Shown piece by piece: positions 53,417 to 62,433 of a DNA stretch of 64,000 nucleotides. Position numbers and translations under genes: made by a program. The notes below the pieces were generated by a model. It saw only the letters and a program-made list of their open reading frames with translations, had not been told where the DNA came from and did not search any database. Numbering within the stretch: position 1 is the first letter of the stretch; each line of letters begins with the position of its first letter. The stretch is from Methanosarcina baikalica. GTDB lineage: Archaea; Halobacteriota; Methanosarcinia; Methanosarcinales; Methanosarcinaceae. The stretch is taken from the NCBI RefSeq assembly GCF_031461075.1, contig NZ_JAVKPK010000005.1, positions 19,881 through 83,880 of the forward strand. The letters are read 5' to 3'.

Positions 53417-53989
53417 TTAGGCCAGGGTGCGCTTTTGTTCAACAAGTCTTCCGTAGAAGTTTGCAATGAATATTGAATTTGTAAAGAATATGGCGGGTAT
53501 GCCCACGAGTACAATTGAAAGGATTGCAAAGATAATAACAAGAGCGTACTGTTTCAGTACTGCCATGACATAATCTCCAAGGTTGTTCCTGACAATATCC
53601 AGCAATTGAAACTCAAAGAAAGACTCAAGGGTTTGCTTCCTGAAGAAGTTAACCACAAGAATAGGGACTACAAAAAATCCGAGCAGCAAATTAACAAGGT
53701 TTCCCAGGGTTTCACTGACAAATGTTGCTGCAAAAACTATAGCCACATATGCGATGTAGAAAGGAAGACTCTTCAGGAAAGTTATGAACCCGAGCTTCAG
53801 ATCTTCCATAAAATCGAGTTTGATAAGCCCTTCATACCTGCCCTCGACAAACTCATTAACCAGCCTTACGATATAACCGAAGAGTGCAAACCAACCCAGA
53901 ATCGGAATGATCAACCAGAGTGCATAAAGAAGTCTTTTCGGAGTTTTGAAAGGATATTTAAAAGCATCTGAAAAACTTATAGTCTCCAT
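53417..53989 (-). CDS. DUF4013 membrane protein
   Basis: 190 residues from ATG 53989 (AGGTGATT just upstream). About five helices, with the family features SFSDAFKYPF, LWLIIPILGWFALFGYIVRL, EGRYEGLI and LVGIPAIFFTNS. Function unknown; common in methanogens and halophiles. Probably monocistronic. Confidence 0.88.
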   Translation of the reverse strand: METISFSDAFKYPFKTPKRLLYALWLIIPILGWFALFGYIVRLVNEFVEGRYEGLIKLDFMEDLKLGFITFLKSLPFYIAYVAIVFAATFVSETLGNLVNLLLGFFVVPILVVNFFRKQTLESFFEFQLLDIVRNNLGDYVMAVLKQYALVIIFAILSIVLVGIPAIFFTNSIFIANFYGRLVEQKRTLA

Positions 53990-54519
53990 TATAATCACCT
54001 GGAGTTATTCCGTCTTTCAAAGTATATAAAACTTAGTAAAAATAAAAGTAAAGATATAGTGATTACAATAAGTATATTTTAAGAAATTGAAACTTAAAGT
54101 GATAAATTCATCGATTGCTCTCAAAAACCAAACAGGTTTTAAAAAGTGCTCAAGAAGCCTGAGAAATCAAGTTCATTAGACCCGATAATCTGGAGTTGAG
54201 AAACCATATAAAGTTAGAAAATTCTGCGGGCTGAATGCCAATAAAGATAAAAATAAGTAGTGAGAGAATAATACGGTTAACTGTAGATTACTGAAGATAA
54301 ATTTTTTAAATGTTCTAAGATTTTTGAAACATTTATGAAAAAGAAAGTATCGAAATTACGTTTCCTTTTAGAGGACCAAATGGTTAAAAACGATATGAGA
54401 AAATAATTAAAATAGTACTCTTGATTGTATGATTTTTAAATAAAAATTGGGTGGGATCGGGGTAAATAATCCCCTGATCTTCTCACACGCTATATAGAAA
54501 AGAGACACTTATTCGGGAA
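53990..54519. other. Intergenic region
   Basis: About 530 AT-rich bases containing the DUF4013 promoter. No supported gene, no strong inverted repeat seen. Confidence 0.4.
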
Positions 54520-54657
54520 TTATTTTTTCTTCTTGATTTCCTTTGCAAGCTTCTTCTTTGCATCCTTGCTGCCTGCGGAAGCCATTTTTTCCAGCTCTCC
54601 CATCTTTTCCTTCTTAGCGATCTTCTTCTTATCCATATCTTTTTTAGACATTGCCAT
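54520..54657 (-). CDS. Tiny lysine-rich protein (45 aa)
   Basis: Reads MAMSKKDMDKKKIAKKEK..., then GELEKMASAGSKDAKKKL, ending in Lys-rich KEIKKKK. SD GAAGGT lies about 8 bases before the ATG at 54657; the ATG at 54651 is an alternative start. About half of the residues are Lys/Arg and the rest mostly helical, as expected for a small nucleic-acid-binding or ribosome-associated protein. The leader carries a long hairpin (54692-54736). No family recognised with confidence. Confidence 0.65.
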   Translation of the reverse strand: MAMSKKDMDKKKIAKKEKMGELEKMASAGSKDAKKKLAKEIKKKK

Positions 54658-54691
54658 AGTGCGTACCTTCATAGACTTTAGTGAAGTTGCA

Positions 54692-54736
54692 ATATCTGTT
54701 ACAGGCGTTACTGAAATGAGGTGCCTAAACAGATAT
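54692..54736 (-). promoter_or_regulatory. Leader hairpin upstream of the lysine-rich small gene
   Basis: ATATCTGTTACAGGC (54692-54706) and GCCTAAACAGATAT (54723-54736) pair along 13-14 bases with one interruption, leaving a 16-base loop. It ends 34 bases before the start codon on the minus strand. It may be a regulatory RNA structure or a 5' stabiliser. Confidence 0.45.
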
Positions 54737-54974
54737 CGCCGTAATCTACTATTTTCAGTTTTGAAAGTATTTATCAGTTTCCCGCGAGAGAAACATTCTT
54801 TAGCAGGAATGTCAGGTTATATCAAAAGTGTAATTTATCCGGTAACAGGATATTACAGGGATCAGATTAGACTTGGTAGGGTTAATAAGGATTAAGAAAG
54901 GCAGAAAAAGGATGAAAAGGGAATTAAAAACGATAGATTCCCTCAAATAACTTTTACCTGAATTACCGCTCTTC

Positions 54975-55080
54975 TCTTTCCTTACTTAATTCCTGCTCTT
55001 TCCTTACTTAATTCCTGCTCTTTCCTTACTTAATTCCTGCTCTTTCCTTACTGTATTCCTTCTTTTTCCTTACTGTATTT
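54975..55080. repeat. 22-bp tandem repeat at the 3' end of pyrG
   Basis: TCTTTCCTTACTTAATTCCTGC occurs three times exactly (54975-54996, 54997-55018, 55019-55040), then twice in diverged form (TTACTGTATTCC) reaching the last codons of pyrG. In the sense of pyrG it repeats the segment encoding the terminal residues and the stop codon, so it arose by local duplication of the gene end. Confidence 0.88.
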
Positions 55081-56655
55081 ACACATGGCCCTGACAAGAC
55101 CATCGAACGGAGGAGACGGCCTTCCCGGTCTTGACCTGAACTCGGGATGGAACTGGGAAGCAAAGAAGAAACGTTTGCCAGGAATCTCGGCAATCTCCAT
55201 TCTGTTCTTGTTTTTGCCGGAAAAGATAATGCCAAAGGATTCCAGCCTGTCCACGAACTCCGGATTAACCTCGTACCTGTGACGGTGGCGCTCGACAATG
55301 TAATTGGTTCCATAGAGTTCTGTGGCAATAGAACCTTCTTTGAGGAGAGCTTCATAGTCCCCAAGGCGCATCGTGCCGCCCATATTAGCAATACCTGTCT
55401 GCTCCGGCAGAATATCAATTACCGGGTAGGGGGTATCTTCGTCAAACTCCGTACTGTTTGCCTTTCCAAGATTAGCCACATTTCGGGCAAATTCAATGAC
55501 TGCAAGCTGCATGCCCAGGCAGATCCCAAGGAACGGGATATTGTTTTCCCTGGCAAACTTTATCGCCTTCATCTTGCCTTCCGTGCCGCGCCCACCAAAG
55601 CCACCCGGAATAAGGATTCCGTCAAACTGAAGGAGCTTCTCAACCTCTGCCGGATCTTCTTCGAGGGTTTCAGCTTCAACCATGTTGACCTCAACCTTGC
55701 ACCTGTTGTCTATTCCCCCATGTTTGACAGCCTCAAGGATGCTGAGGTAAGAATCCTCAAGATTGGTGTATTTTCCCACAATTGCCAGTTTGACCTTATC
55801 GGTTGTGGATTTCATTCTTGCGACCATATCCTTCCACCCACTGCTTTCGACACTTGATTCCAGTTGAAGGTGCTTCATTAGCTGGGTGGTCAATCCCTGC
55901 TCTTCGATCTCAAGAGGAACTTCATAAATGTCGTCGGCATCATGGGCGCTGATAACCAGTTCCTGAGGCACGTCACAAAAGAGGGCGATTTTCTCTTTGG
56001 CACTTTCCTGAAGAGGAGACTTTGACCTTACAACGATCACTTCAGGGCTGAGACCAAGAGCTCTGAGTTCCTTTACGGAATGCTGGGAAGGCTTGGTTTT
56101 TTGCTCACCCTGAAGGTCTTCCATAGCCAGGGTCACATGAATAAAGACGATATTTTCGGCAGGCTCTTCCCTGTGCATTTGGCGTACAGCCTCAAGGAAA
56201 GGCATGCTTTCAATATCCCCAACAGTCCCTCCGATTTCAATAAGACAGATATCAGCCCCGCTCCGGGCCGCAACCTTCCTGATCCTGTTTTTGATCTCGT
56301 TTGTAACATGGGGAATAATCTGGACGGTTTTTCCGAGATAATCTCCTCTTCTCTCTTTGGAAATGACCTCCTGGTAAATCTTGCCTGTGGTGAGGTTATG
56401 GTCCCTTGTAAGTTCCGTATCAAGGAACCGCTCATAATTCCCAAGATCCAGGTCGACTTCACCTCCGTCCTTGAGCACAAAGACTTCCCCGTGCTGATAG
56501 GGACTCATGGTTCCTGCATCAATATTGATGTAAGGGTCGATCTTGATAGCTGTAACTTTATAACCTTTGTTTTTAAGGTTTCTACCAATGGATGCGATGG
56601 TGATGCCTTTTCCAAGCCCGCTCATGACCCCACCGGTAACTACGATATATTTCAT
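55048..56655 (-). CDS. pyrG: CTP synthase
   Basis: 535 residues from ATG 56655 (GAGGA 8 bases upstream). The synthetase domain starts KYIVVTGGVMSGLGKGITIAS, with YINIDAGTMSPYQHGEVFVL. The glutamine amidotransferase has nucleophile Cys near residue 379 in LGICLGMQLAVIEFARN and the His/Glu pair in SQFHPEF. It makes CTP from UTP and glutamine. The last residues lie within the tandem repeat described for its 3' end. Confidence 0.97.
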   Translation of the reverse strand: MKYIVVTGGVMSGLGKGITIASIGRNLKNKGYKVTAIKIDPYINIDAGTMSPYQHGEVFVLKDGGEVDLDLGNYERFLDTELTRDHNLTTGKIYQEVISKERRGDYLGKTVQIIPHVTNEIKNRIRKVAARSGADICLIEIGGTVGDIESMPFLEAVRQMHREEPAENIVFIHVTLAMEDLQGEQKTKPSQHSVKELRALGLSPEVIVVRSKSPLQESAKEKIALFCDVPQELVISAHDADDIYEVPLEIEEQGLTTQLMKHLQLESSVESSGWKDMVARMKSTTDKVKLAIVGKYTNLEDSYLSILEAVKHGGIDNRCKVEVNMVEAETLEEDPAEVEKLLQFDGILIPGGFGGRGTEGKMKAIKFARENNIPFLGICLGMQLAVIEFARNVANLGKANSTEFDEDTPYPVIDILPEQTGIANMGGTMRLGDYEALLKEGSIATELYGTNYIVERHRHRYEVNPEFVDRLESFGIIFSGKNKNRMEIAEIPGKRFFFASQFHPEFRSRPGRPSPPFDGLVRAMCKYSKEKEGIQ

Positions 56656-56879
56656 GATAATCTTCCTCAACAATTTTCCTAACAGCGGTTTTAGACTAAA
56701 AGGATAATCACATGAACTTTAGACCAGAAAATAATCAAATAAATAGCTACGAAATCTGTCATTAATCCTTTGTACGAACACAATACCAATATCCTCATGA
56801 TATAAAAAATACTCTCTACTTTCAAAAAAGAACAGGTTTAAATAAGGAATGGAACTAAAATATAAATTCCAATAAAAAA

Positions 56880-57040
56880 CAAGCTCAGTCGCCCGAGCTC
56901 AGCGAGAAGAACCGGGAACTGCAGTGCGCTGTCCTTCCCGAGTTCCGCTTCGGGATCACAGGAAATCCGAGATTTTCTGGGAGTTGCGATGTAATCGCAA
57001 CAGCACAGGATCCTTCTCGCTGTGTTCGAGAGGACTAATC
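56880..57040. repeat. Dispersed hairpin family, diverged cluster
   Basis: CCCGAG-TTCCGC-TTCGGG (56937-56954) is the clearest hairpin. GTCCTTCCCG precedes it, and 57010-57040 carries TCCTTCTCGCTGTGTTCGAGAGGACTAAT, the same tail found at 43885-43935. A second related hairpin TTGCGATG-TAATCGCAA lies at about 56983-57000. It lies between pyrG and the membrane protein gene. Confidence 0.7.
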
Positions 57041-57153
57041 TACAAAAATGATATTAAGAACCATAGATGGCACACGAAACACGGAATGAGGGAAAAGAAG
57101 ATGTGAACTGCCCCTGGGCTAGAGACCCAGAGGTTTTAGTTTCCCGAAGATGC

Positions 57154-57906
57154 TTAACTTTCCTCTGCAATTTTTAGCAAGATGTATGTCATACATGTCA
57201 CGAAAAAGATTGAAAACAAAAGTGACTGGGTAAAGCTAACACTGAACTGTAAGCTCGATGGCAGAATGAAGTAGAGGAAGAATGAGAATATGAGCAGTAG
57301 AAGACCCCCAAAAGCCATATTCAGAAGAAGCTTTTCATTCCGACCTGTATTTTTATGAGCTCTTGTCCCCTTGAAAGCTGAAAAGTTTCCTGTAAAGCCT
57401 TTACGGATAGAAGAAAACAGCCCGCCACGTCTGTTTGCATTTCCTGATTTTGGGCGAGAATTTTTCATTACAGGTAGAGTTGAGAACCCTTGAGACTTCA
57501 GATCTCCCTCATTTTCCCATATGTAGGACTCATCCTTTGAGCTTTCTTGCGGCTTTGAATCAACTTTTCCAAGCTGTACTGGAAAACCTTTCTTTCTTGA
57601 GCCGTAACCTGCTGTGATATAGATCTGCCCTTTTGTAAGCACCCTGCCTTCTTGCGGGATTCTTGCAACTGCGGAAACATATTCTTTTTGAAGCACATAC
57701 GGATTATCCCTCAAAAAAGTGATCTGGCCTTTTAACTCTTCACTTACTGAAAGGTGGATATGGGTTGGAGATCCGTAATTTGTGACCAGGATTTCAAAAG
57801 TCTGCTCTCCGCCGGGATAAAGGGAGATCTCCATGTTTTCGTTTTCAAACTCTATTGAGTTTATTTCCTGACGGTTGATAATAACATTCTGGAATATCTG
57901 TTGCAA
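57154..57906 (-). CDS. Membrane protein with beta-rich N-terminal domain
   Basis: 250 residues. Residues 1-110 look like a beta-sandwich (ENENMEISLYPGGEQTFEILVTNYGSPTHIHLSV), followed by a basic linker (SRPKSGNANRRGG, KGTRAHKNTGRN) and two transmembrane helices (about 197-216 and 222-246). The membrane topology would leave both ends cytosolic. No secure family. It is followed closely (14 bases) on its 5' side by the Trm112-like gene and is probably co-transcribed. Confidence 0.72.
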   Translation of the reverse strand: MQQIFQNVIINRQEINSIEFENENMEISLYPGGEQTFEILVTNYGSPTHIHLSVSEELKGQITFLRDNPYVLQKEYVSAVARIPQEGRVLTKGQIYITAGYGSRKKGFPVQLGKVDSKPQESSKDESYIWENEGDLKSQGFSTLPVMKNSRPKSGNANRRGGLFSSIRKGFTGNFSAFKGTRAHKNTGRNEKLLLNMAFGGLLLLIFSFFLYFILPSSLQFSVSFTQSLLFSIFFVTCMTYILLKIAEES

Positions 57907-57920
57907 GTTTAACCCTCACA

Positions 57921-58106
57921 TCAATTCCTGAGGTCAGGAGGAAGCAAATTGGGAATTCCCTCATCTATAGGATAATGCTCCTTGCATACAGGGCAGTAGA
58001 GAGTTCCTGAAATGACCTCTTCTTCGTTTTCTTCGACAACGTTCAGAATCAGGGCGCCCTTACATACAGGGCAAGCCAGAATATCCATAAGATCTTTTTT
58101 CACCAA
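57921..58106 (-). CDS. Trm112-like zinc-ribbon protein
   Basis: 61 residues: LMDILACPVCKGALIL and GTLYCPVCKEHYPIDEGIPNLLP give two CPxC pairs typical of Trm112. Trm112 stabilises and activates methyltransferases acting on tRNA, rRNA and release factor. It is the first gene of the pair with the membrane protein. Confidence 0.9.
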   Translation of the reverse strand: MVKKDLMDILACPVCKGALILNVVEENEEEVISGTLYCPVCKEHYPIDEGIPNLLPPDLRN

Positions 58107-58556
58107 AATTCACCGTTAAAGCCGCTTTACGATAGATGAGACATAATTTTACATTTAGCAGGGATAACATTATTTCTAATCCTCATTTTTTCTTCGTCCT
58201 GTGGATGTGAACTTTATCCCTCTATTTACGGTATTCAATTCATCTTCCTATTTTAATGTAATCTATATATTTACAGGCACTTATGGTTTGAAAATTATAT
58301 CAGTTATATCGGATGTTACAACTTTAAGAATTAAAATGCAGCTTTTTCAAAAAGTTTATAAAACAATAACATTTGATAATTTTGAAGAATTTTTTAGATT
58401 AGCCGATTTTTATATAAGACAATCTGAATTAAGGAATAAAGAATCAGCGGGTTAATTATGAGAATCACGAATTTTGGGATTCATTCTTAAAATCAGAAGC
58501 CAGAAACGAAACACCGGCTAGTTCCAGAAGCAATAAAGAAAAGTGTGGGATATGAG
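58107..58556. other. Intergenic region upstream of cooS
   Basis: About 450 bases, AT-rich. A plus-strand open frame at 58201-58455 (84 codons) lacks an SD and a recognisable motif; its C-terminal part (FDNFEEFFRLADFYIRQSEL) looks protein-like, so it could be a small gene or the end of a decayed one. GAATC...GATTC arms near 58463-58482 form a weak hairpin. Confidence 0.3.
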
Positions 58557-60440
58557 ATGAAACAAGAAATACATGAGAAAAGTATTGACACTGCAAGCCA
58601 GGCTATGCTCTGGAAAGCCAAAGAAGAAGGTATGGAGACTGTCTGGGATAGGTATGAGAAACAACTGCCTCAATGCGGTTTCGGACAGCTTGGAGTCTGC
58701 TGTCGGAACTGCAACATGGGCCCCTGCAGAATAGACCCTTTCGGAGAAGGAGCTGACAAGGGTGTATGTGGCGCTACTGCAGATATTATAGTTGCAAGAA
58801 ATCTCCTGAGGATGATTGCTGCAGGTGCGGCAGCTCACTCCGATCATGCAAGAGATGCAGTGCTGACCTTTAAGAAAATGAGTGAAGGAAAAGCCGGAAG
58901 TTATAGGATAAGAGACGAAACAAAACTGTTATCCATTGCATTGGAGTATGGAATTGCTGTAGAGGGAAAAAGTTGCGAGGAAGTGGCAGCCGAACTAGCC
59001 CATGCACTGCTTCTTGAATTTGGAAAACAGGACGGAAATCTCCTGTGCACCAAGCGGGCTCCCGGACCAAGGCTCAAACTCTGGACCGAGCTTGGAATAG
59101 AGCCCAGAGGAATTGACCGGGAAATAGTAGAATGCATGCACAGGACCCATATGGGTGTGGACAACAATGCAACCCATATCCTGTTACAGGGACTGCGCAC
59201 AGGGCTTTCGGACGGCTGGGGAGGCTCGATGATTGCCACAGATGTCCAGGACATACTCTTCGGAACCCCGCAGCCGAGAAGAAGCACTGTTAACCTGGGG
59301 GTACTTTCCAGAGAGAAGATAAACGTAATCGTCCATGGACATGAACCGATTCTCTCAGAAATGATCGTGGAGGCTGCAGAAGATCCCGAGCTTCTTAAAC
59401 TTGCACAGGAAAAAGGTGCAATAGGAATAAATGTTGCCGGGATCTGTTGTACTGGCAACGAGACCCTGATGCGGCACGGGACCCCCATAGTAGGAACCTT
59501 TCTCCAGCAGGAACTGGCAGTGATTACAGGCGCTGTGGAAGCTATGGTTGTGGATGTCCAGTGCGTCATGCCGTCTCTTGGAGAACTTACTAGCTGCTAT
59601 CACACAAAATTTATATCCACATCCCCAAAGGCCGATTTTCCCAATACTTTGAGAATGGAATTCCATGAAGATAGGGCTTATGAAATCGCAAAAGAAATTG
59701 TTAGAGCAGCCGTCGAAAACTTCCCTAACAGGATTCCGGAGAAGGTAAATATCCCGGAAGAAAAACAGGAGTGTATGGTCGGTTTCAGTGTCGAAGCTAT
59801 CCTCAGTGCACTCGGCGGAAGCCCTGACCCTCTCATTGAGGCGATAAAAAGCGGGGCAGTTTGGGGAATAGGTGCCGTTGTCGGCTGCAATAACATAAAA
59901 GTAATGCATAACCACGGGCATGTCACCCTTGTAAAAGAACTGATCAAAAACAATGTGCTCGTGGTAACAACTGGCTGCAACGCAATTGCCTGCGCCGAAG
60001 CAGGCCTGCTTTTGCCGGAAGCCGCCGAACTTGCGGGCGACGGGCTAAAAACAGTCTGTAAAGCTCTAGGCATACCCCCGGTCCTGCATATGGGTTCCTG
60101 TGTAGATATCAGCCGCATCCTTCTAATTTCGTCAGCACTTGCAAACCGCCTTGGTGTGGACATAAGCGACCTCCCGGCAGCAGCAGCTGCCCCGGAATGG
60201 ATGAGTGAAAAAGCAGTCAGTATAGGGGCTTATGTGGTGTCCTCAGGCGTGTTTACGGTGCTCGGAACTGTTCCACCTGTCCTGGGAAGCCAGGCAGTTA
60301 CGGCCCTTTTGACAAAAGACTTAAACAACGTAGTCGGAGCAAGCTTTGCGGTTGAGCCGGACCCTTTCAAAGCCGCAGATCTTATGCTTGAGCATATTGA
60401 CGAAAAAAGAAAGGCGCTGGGCCTGGAATCACGGAGATGA
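58557..60440 (+). CDS. cooS: Anaerobic Ni-containing CO dehydrogenase, catalytic subunit
   Basis: 627 residues from ATG 58557 (GTG 58545 is an alternative). Near the N-terminus the cysteines fall at relative positions 0, 8, 9, 12, 17 and 31 (CGFGQLGVCCRNCNMGPC...), exactly the D- and B-cluster spacing of CooS. The C-cluster ligands are also visible: His in VHGHEP, then GICCTGNE, VVGCNN and TTGCNAIACAEAG. It oxidises CO to CO2 as a homodimer, passing electrons to the ferredoxin encoded next. No acs/cdh genes nearby, so it is the monofunctional enzyme. Confidence 0.96.
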   Translation: MKQEIHEKSIDTASQAMLWKAKEEGMETVWDRYEKQLPQCGFGQLGVCCRNCNMGPCRIDPFGEGADKGVCGATADIIVARNLLRMIAAGAAAHSDHARDAVLTFKKMSEGKAGSYRIRDETKLLSIALEYGIAVEGKSCEEVAAELAHALLLEFGKQDGNLLCTKRAPGPRLKLWTELGIEPRGIDREIVECMHRTHMGVDNNATHILLQGLRTGLSDGWGGSMIATDVQDILFGTPQPRRSTVNLGVLSREKINVIVHGHEPILSEMIVEAAEDPELLKLAQEKGAIGINVAGICCTGNETLMRHGTPIVGTFLQQELAVITGAVEAMVVDVQCVMPSLGELTSCYHTKFISTSPKADFPNTLRMEFHEDRAYEIAKEIVRAAVENFPNRIPEKVNIPEEKQECMVGFSVEAILSALGGSPDPLIEAIKSGAVWGIGAVVGCNNIKVMHNHGHVTLVKELIKNNVLVVTTGCNAIACAEAGLLLPEAAELAGDGLKTVCKALGIPPVLHMGSCVDISRILLISSALANRLGVDISDLPAAAAAPEWMSEKAVSIGAYVVSSGVFTVLGTVPPVLGSQAVTALLTKDLNNVVGASFAVEPDPFKAADLMLEHIDEKRKALGLESRR

Positions 60441-60446
60441 TTTATA

Positions 60447-60956
60447 ATGAAAGACGTGATGATCCGGCCCGAACGCTGCCTGGGCTGTCAATCCTGTGAG
60501 ATTGCCTGTGCAGTTGCACATTCAAAGAGTAAGAATCTCTTTTCGGCTTTAGGAGAAAACCCGGCCCCAAAAAGACGCATTTCTGTGGAGTACCTTCCCG
60601 GCCCCGAAATCTCAATTCCGATCACCTGCCATCACTGTAAGGATGCGCCCTGTGTTTCGGTTTGCCCCACAAAGGCTCTTTCCCAGGACTCAATTACCAG
60701 CATTATAACCCATAGCCCGGAACGCTGCGTAGACTGCTGGACCTGTTCCACGGTTTGTTCTCGTTTTGTTTCCCTATATCAGTTAATTCTTGTTATGGGC
60801 TGCTGGACCAGTTCCATGAATCACAATCGTGGGGTAATCAGCAGGCAAGCTGAAGCAGGGATAAAATGCGATCTCTGCCAGGACAGGGAGTTGCCTGCCT
60901 GTGTTGAGGCCTGCCCAACACATGCCCTTGTTTTTACCGAGGTGAACGATATTTAA
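60447..60956 (+). CDS. cooF: CooF-like polyferredoxin
   Basis: 169 residues, 6 bases after cooS. Four 4Fe-4S-type cysteine groups are visible: CLGCQSCEIAC, CHHCKDAPCVSVCP, CVDCWTCSTVC and CDLCQDRELPACVEACP. It accepts electrons from CooS. In the third group the usual Pro after the last Cys is Ser, and about 35 residues follow (SRFVSLYQLILVMGCW...) before CDLC, longer and more hydrophobic than in typical CooF. This may be a real insertion or a compensated frameshift. Confidence 0.9.
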   Translation: MKDVMIRPERCLGCQSCEIACAVAHSKSKNLFSALGENPAPKRRISVEYLPGPEISIPITCHHCKDAPCVSVCPTKALSQDSITSIITHSPERCVDCWTCSTVCSRFVSLYQLILVMGCWTSSMNHNRGVISRQAEAGIKCDLCQDRELPACVEACPTHALVFTEVNDI

Positions 60957-61039
60957 AGAAAAGCCTTTCAAATAGGATTTTGACTTAAAAACTTATTCTT
61001 TTTTCACTAACTCTGATAGGTTCTTGTCTTTATTCGACA

Positions 61040-61234
61040 ATGGCAACTTTAAATAATGCCAGATATTCCGTTCTCATGTCGAAAAACAGTCTGTTATACA
61101 AAGGAGTCCTCTTTGAGGACTCCCTTGATAACTATCTTAGCAGAGAAAGCGCTTCAATTTGCCAATTCCTGCACTTCCTCTGCATTGACGATATTGCAAA
61201 GCACGTCGAGCGTACATTTTTAGGGCCCTCCTAA
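61040..61234 (+). CDS. Doubtful ORF, 64 codons
   Basis: An ATG frame of 64 codons (MATLNNARYSVLMSKN, later FLHFLCIDDIAKHVERTF) about 80 bases after cooF. No SD and no family. It contains a perfect hairpin, GGAGTCCTC-TTT-GAGGACTCC (61103-61123), which suggests structured or non-coding DNA. It could be the end of a lost gene. Confidence 0.2.
   Translation: MATLNNARYSVLMSKNSLLYKGVLFEDSLDNYLSRESASICQFLHFLCIDDIAKHVERTFLGPS
61103..61123. terminator. Perfect 9-bp hairpin after cooF
   Basis: GGAGTCCTC and GAGGACTCC with a TTT loop, 147 bases after the cooF stop. No T-run immediately follows, so the terminator role is tentative. Confidence 0.35.
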
Positions 61235-61712
61235 ATCAGCGTGTAAAATGAAGATTAGAATGTTTATTTTATTGATAGGCGTATATTCAGGGCTCCCCCA
61301 ACAAAGGTACTATTTAAAAACTAATATTTTAGCGAAATAGATGATATTAAGCTTTAAAATAGATAATCGAATTAAATGAAGGCTTTATTTTTTGGTAATT
61401 TATATTTATAATTGCGGCATCTGATTCCATTTTCCGTTATACGAACTTTGATATTAAGAATAGAGATTAAAAAGCTTTTAATCAGAAAATTGAGGGCATT
61501 TATTCCTTTAAATGGCAAATAAATCATTTATCAACTGTACCTTTATTGGGAAAACACTAATATTATATCTAATATGGTAAATAAGGCTTAATAATCCTTA
61601 AAAACATATCACTTTTAGAGGACCCTAATTTTATAACAAAAGTTGGCACTTTAAATACAGTATTTCTTCTATGATAAAATTCTTTGTTATGAAATGTTTC
61701 AGGAATCTTTCA
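61124..61712. other. AT-rich region at the left edge of the duplicated island
   Basis: No gene supported. From 61567 onward the sequence is nearly identical to 62909 onward (shared CTAATATGGTAA, AGGCTTAATAATCC, AGAGGACCCTAATTTTATAA). Confidence 0.5.
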
Positions 61713-61849
61713 GATGATAAAACCATTTATTCCTTTATAGAGGAAGAAGCTATCTTGCTCTCTTTTTCTGATGAAATGGTCAGATTAAACTTCCTTCTGG
61801 TTCTGAAACTTTATGGATTTGGGAATGAGATTGGTTTTGGGATGAGCTC
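61713..61849 (-). mobile_element. Diverged MITE-2 copy in duplicate A
   Basis: Read on the minus strand it begins GAGCTCATCCCAAAACC and continues with ATTC...CAAATCCATAAAGTTTCAG, parallel to the standard copies' ATTCTCAATCAGTAAAAGTTTCAG. The other end retains AAAACCATTTATTC. The interior is more diverged than in the copies at 30-31 and 48 kb. Confidence 0.6.
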
Positions 61850-61859
61850 TACCATTAAA

Positions 61860-62267
61860 TCATGGAAGAGCAATACTTAGGATCAGTGGGTCATTGGGCA
61901 CCATATCTATTTGGATGTATAATACTAAACCTATTAAATCCTCTGAAACAGTTTGAGTCTTGGTAATATTGCTGTCTAATGTAACTTCAATGTATGTCCC
62001 CGGTGCCAATTTAGTTGGAAATTGGCTACGTATATTTTTATCAGGAGCTGAAATATATGATTCATTAAATATAGAGGTGTTTTTTGAGTTAAATATTTCT
62101 ATAGTAACTTCATGGCTTTTATTACCCCAATTATTTATGAAAAATGAATTACCGCTTTCTTTTGTGTCAGGAAGAGAGTAATGCTTAATAACAGAAGGTA
62201 AAACAATAATTCCTACTAACAAAAGGCATATACCTACAAATATGATTAGAAATCTTCTTCTTGGCAT
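61860..62267 (-). CDS. Small secreted/membrane-anchored protein, paralogue A
   Basis: 135 residues; SD GAGGTTAAA directly before the ATG at 62267. An N-terminal signal anchor (residues 5-27, LIIFVGICLLLVGIIVLPSV) is followed by a beta-rich domain with SFFINNWGNKSHEVTIEIFNS and a C-terminal PNDPLIL. Several N-x-S/T sequons could be glycosylated. It is paralogous to the gene at 63391-63807. Unknown function. Confidence 0.7.
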   Translation of the reverse strand: MPRRRFLIIFVGICLLLVGIIVLPSVIKHYSLPDTKESGNSFFINNWGNKSHEVTIEIFNSKNTSIFNESYISAPDKNIRSQFPTKLAPGTYIEVTLDSNITKTQTVSEDLIGLVLYIQIDMVPNDPLILSIALP

Positions 62268-62433
62268 TTTAACCTCTTAATTATAATCAATCCAGCATAT
62301 AGTTTACATATAATTTTTAAAGAGATTGTATACCTTTAAAAAAGAATTGTGTAATTATCTCACTTAGCTAAATAATTTTGATTTGATGATGAGATTAAAA
62401 ATTACACAATTATTACTAAAATTCTTGGACTAT

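Larger units (their letters stand above)
61567..62270. repeat. Duplicated segment, copy A
   Basis: It matches 62909-63820 in the same orientation: intergenic lead (61567-61712), a diverged MITE-2, then the small secreted-protein gene. The noncoding part is almost identical and the genes are more diverged. Copy A lacks the 181-bp element present in copy B, preserving the uninterrupted site GAAATGTTTCAGG near 61691-61703. Confidence 0.85.

Noticed and set aside
55026..55418. Alternative minus-strand frame overlapping the pyrG 3' end
   Set aside because: Runs out of frame through the conserved CTP synthase amidotransferase domain.
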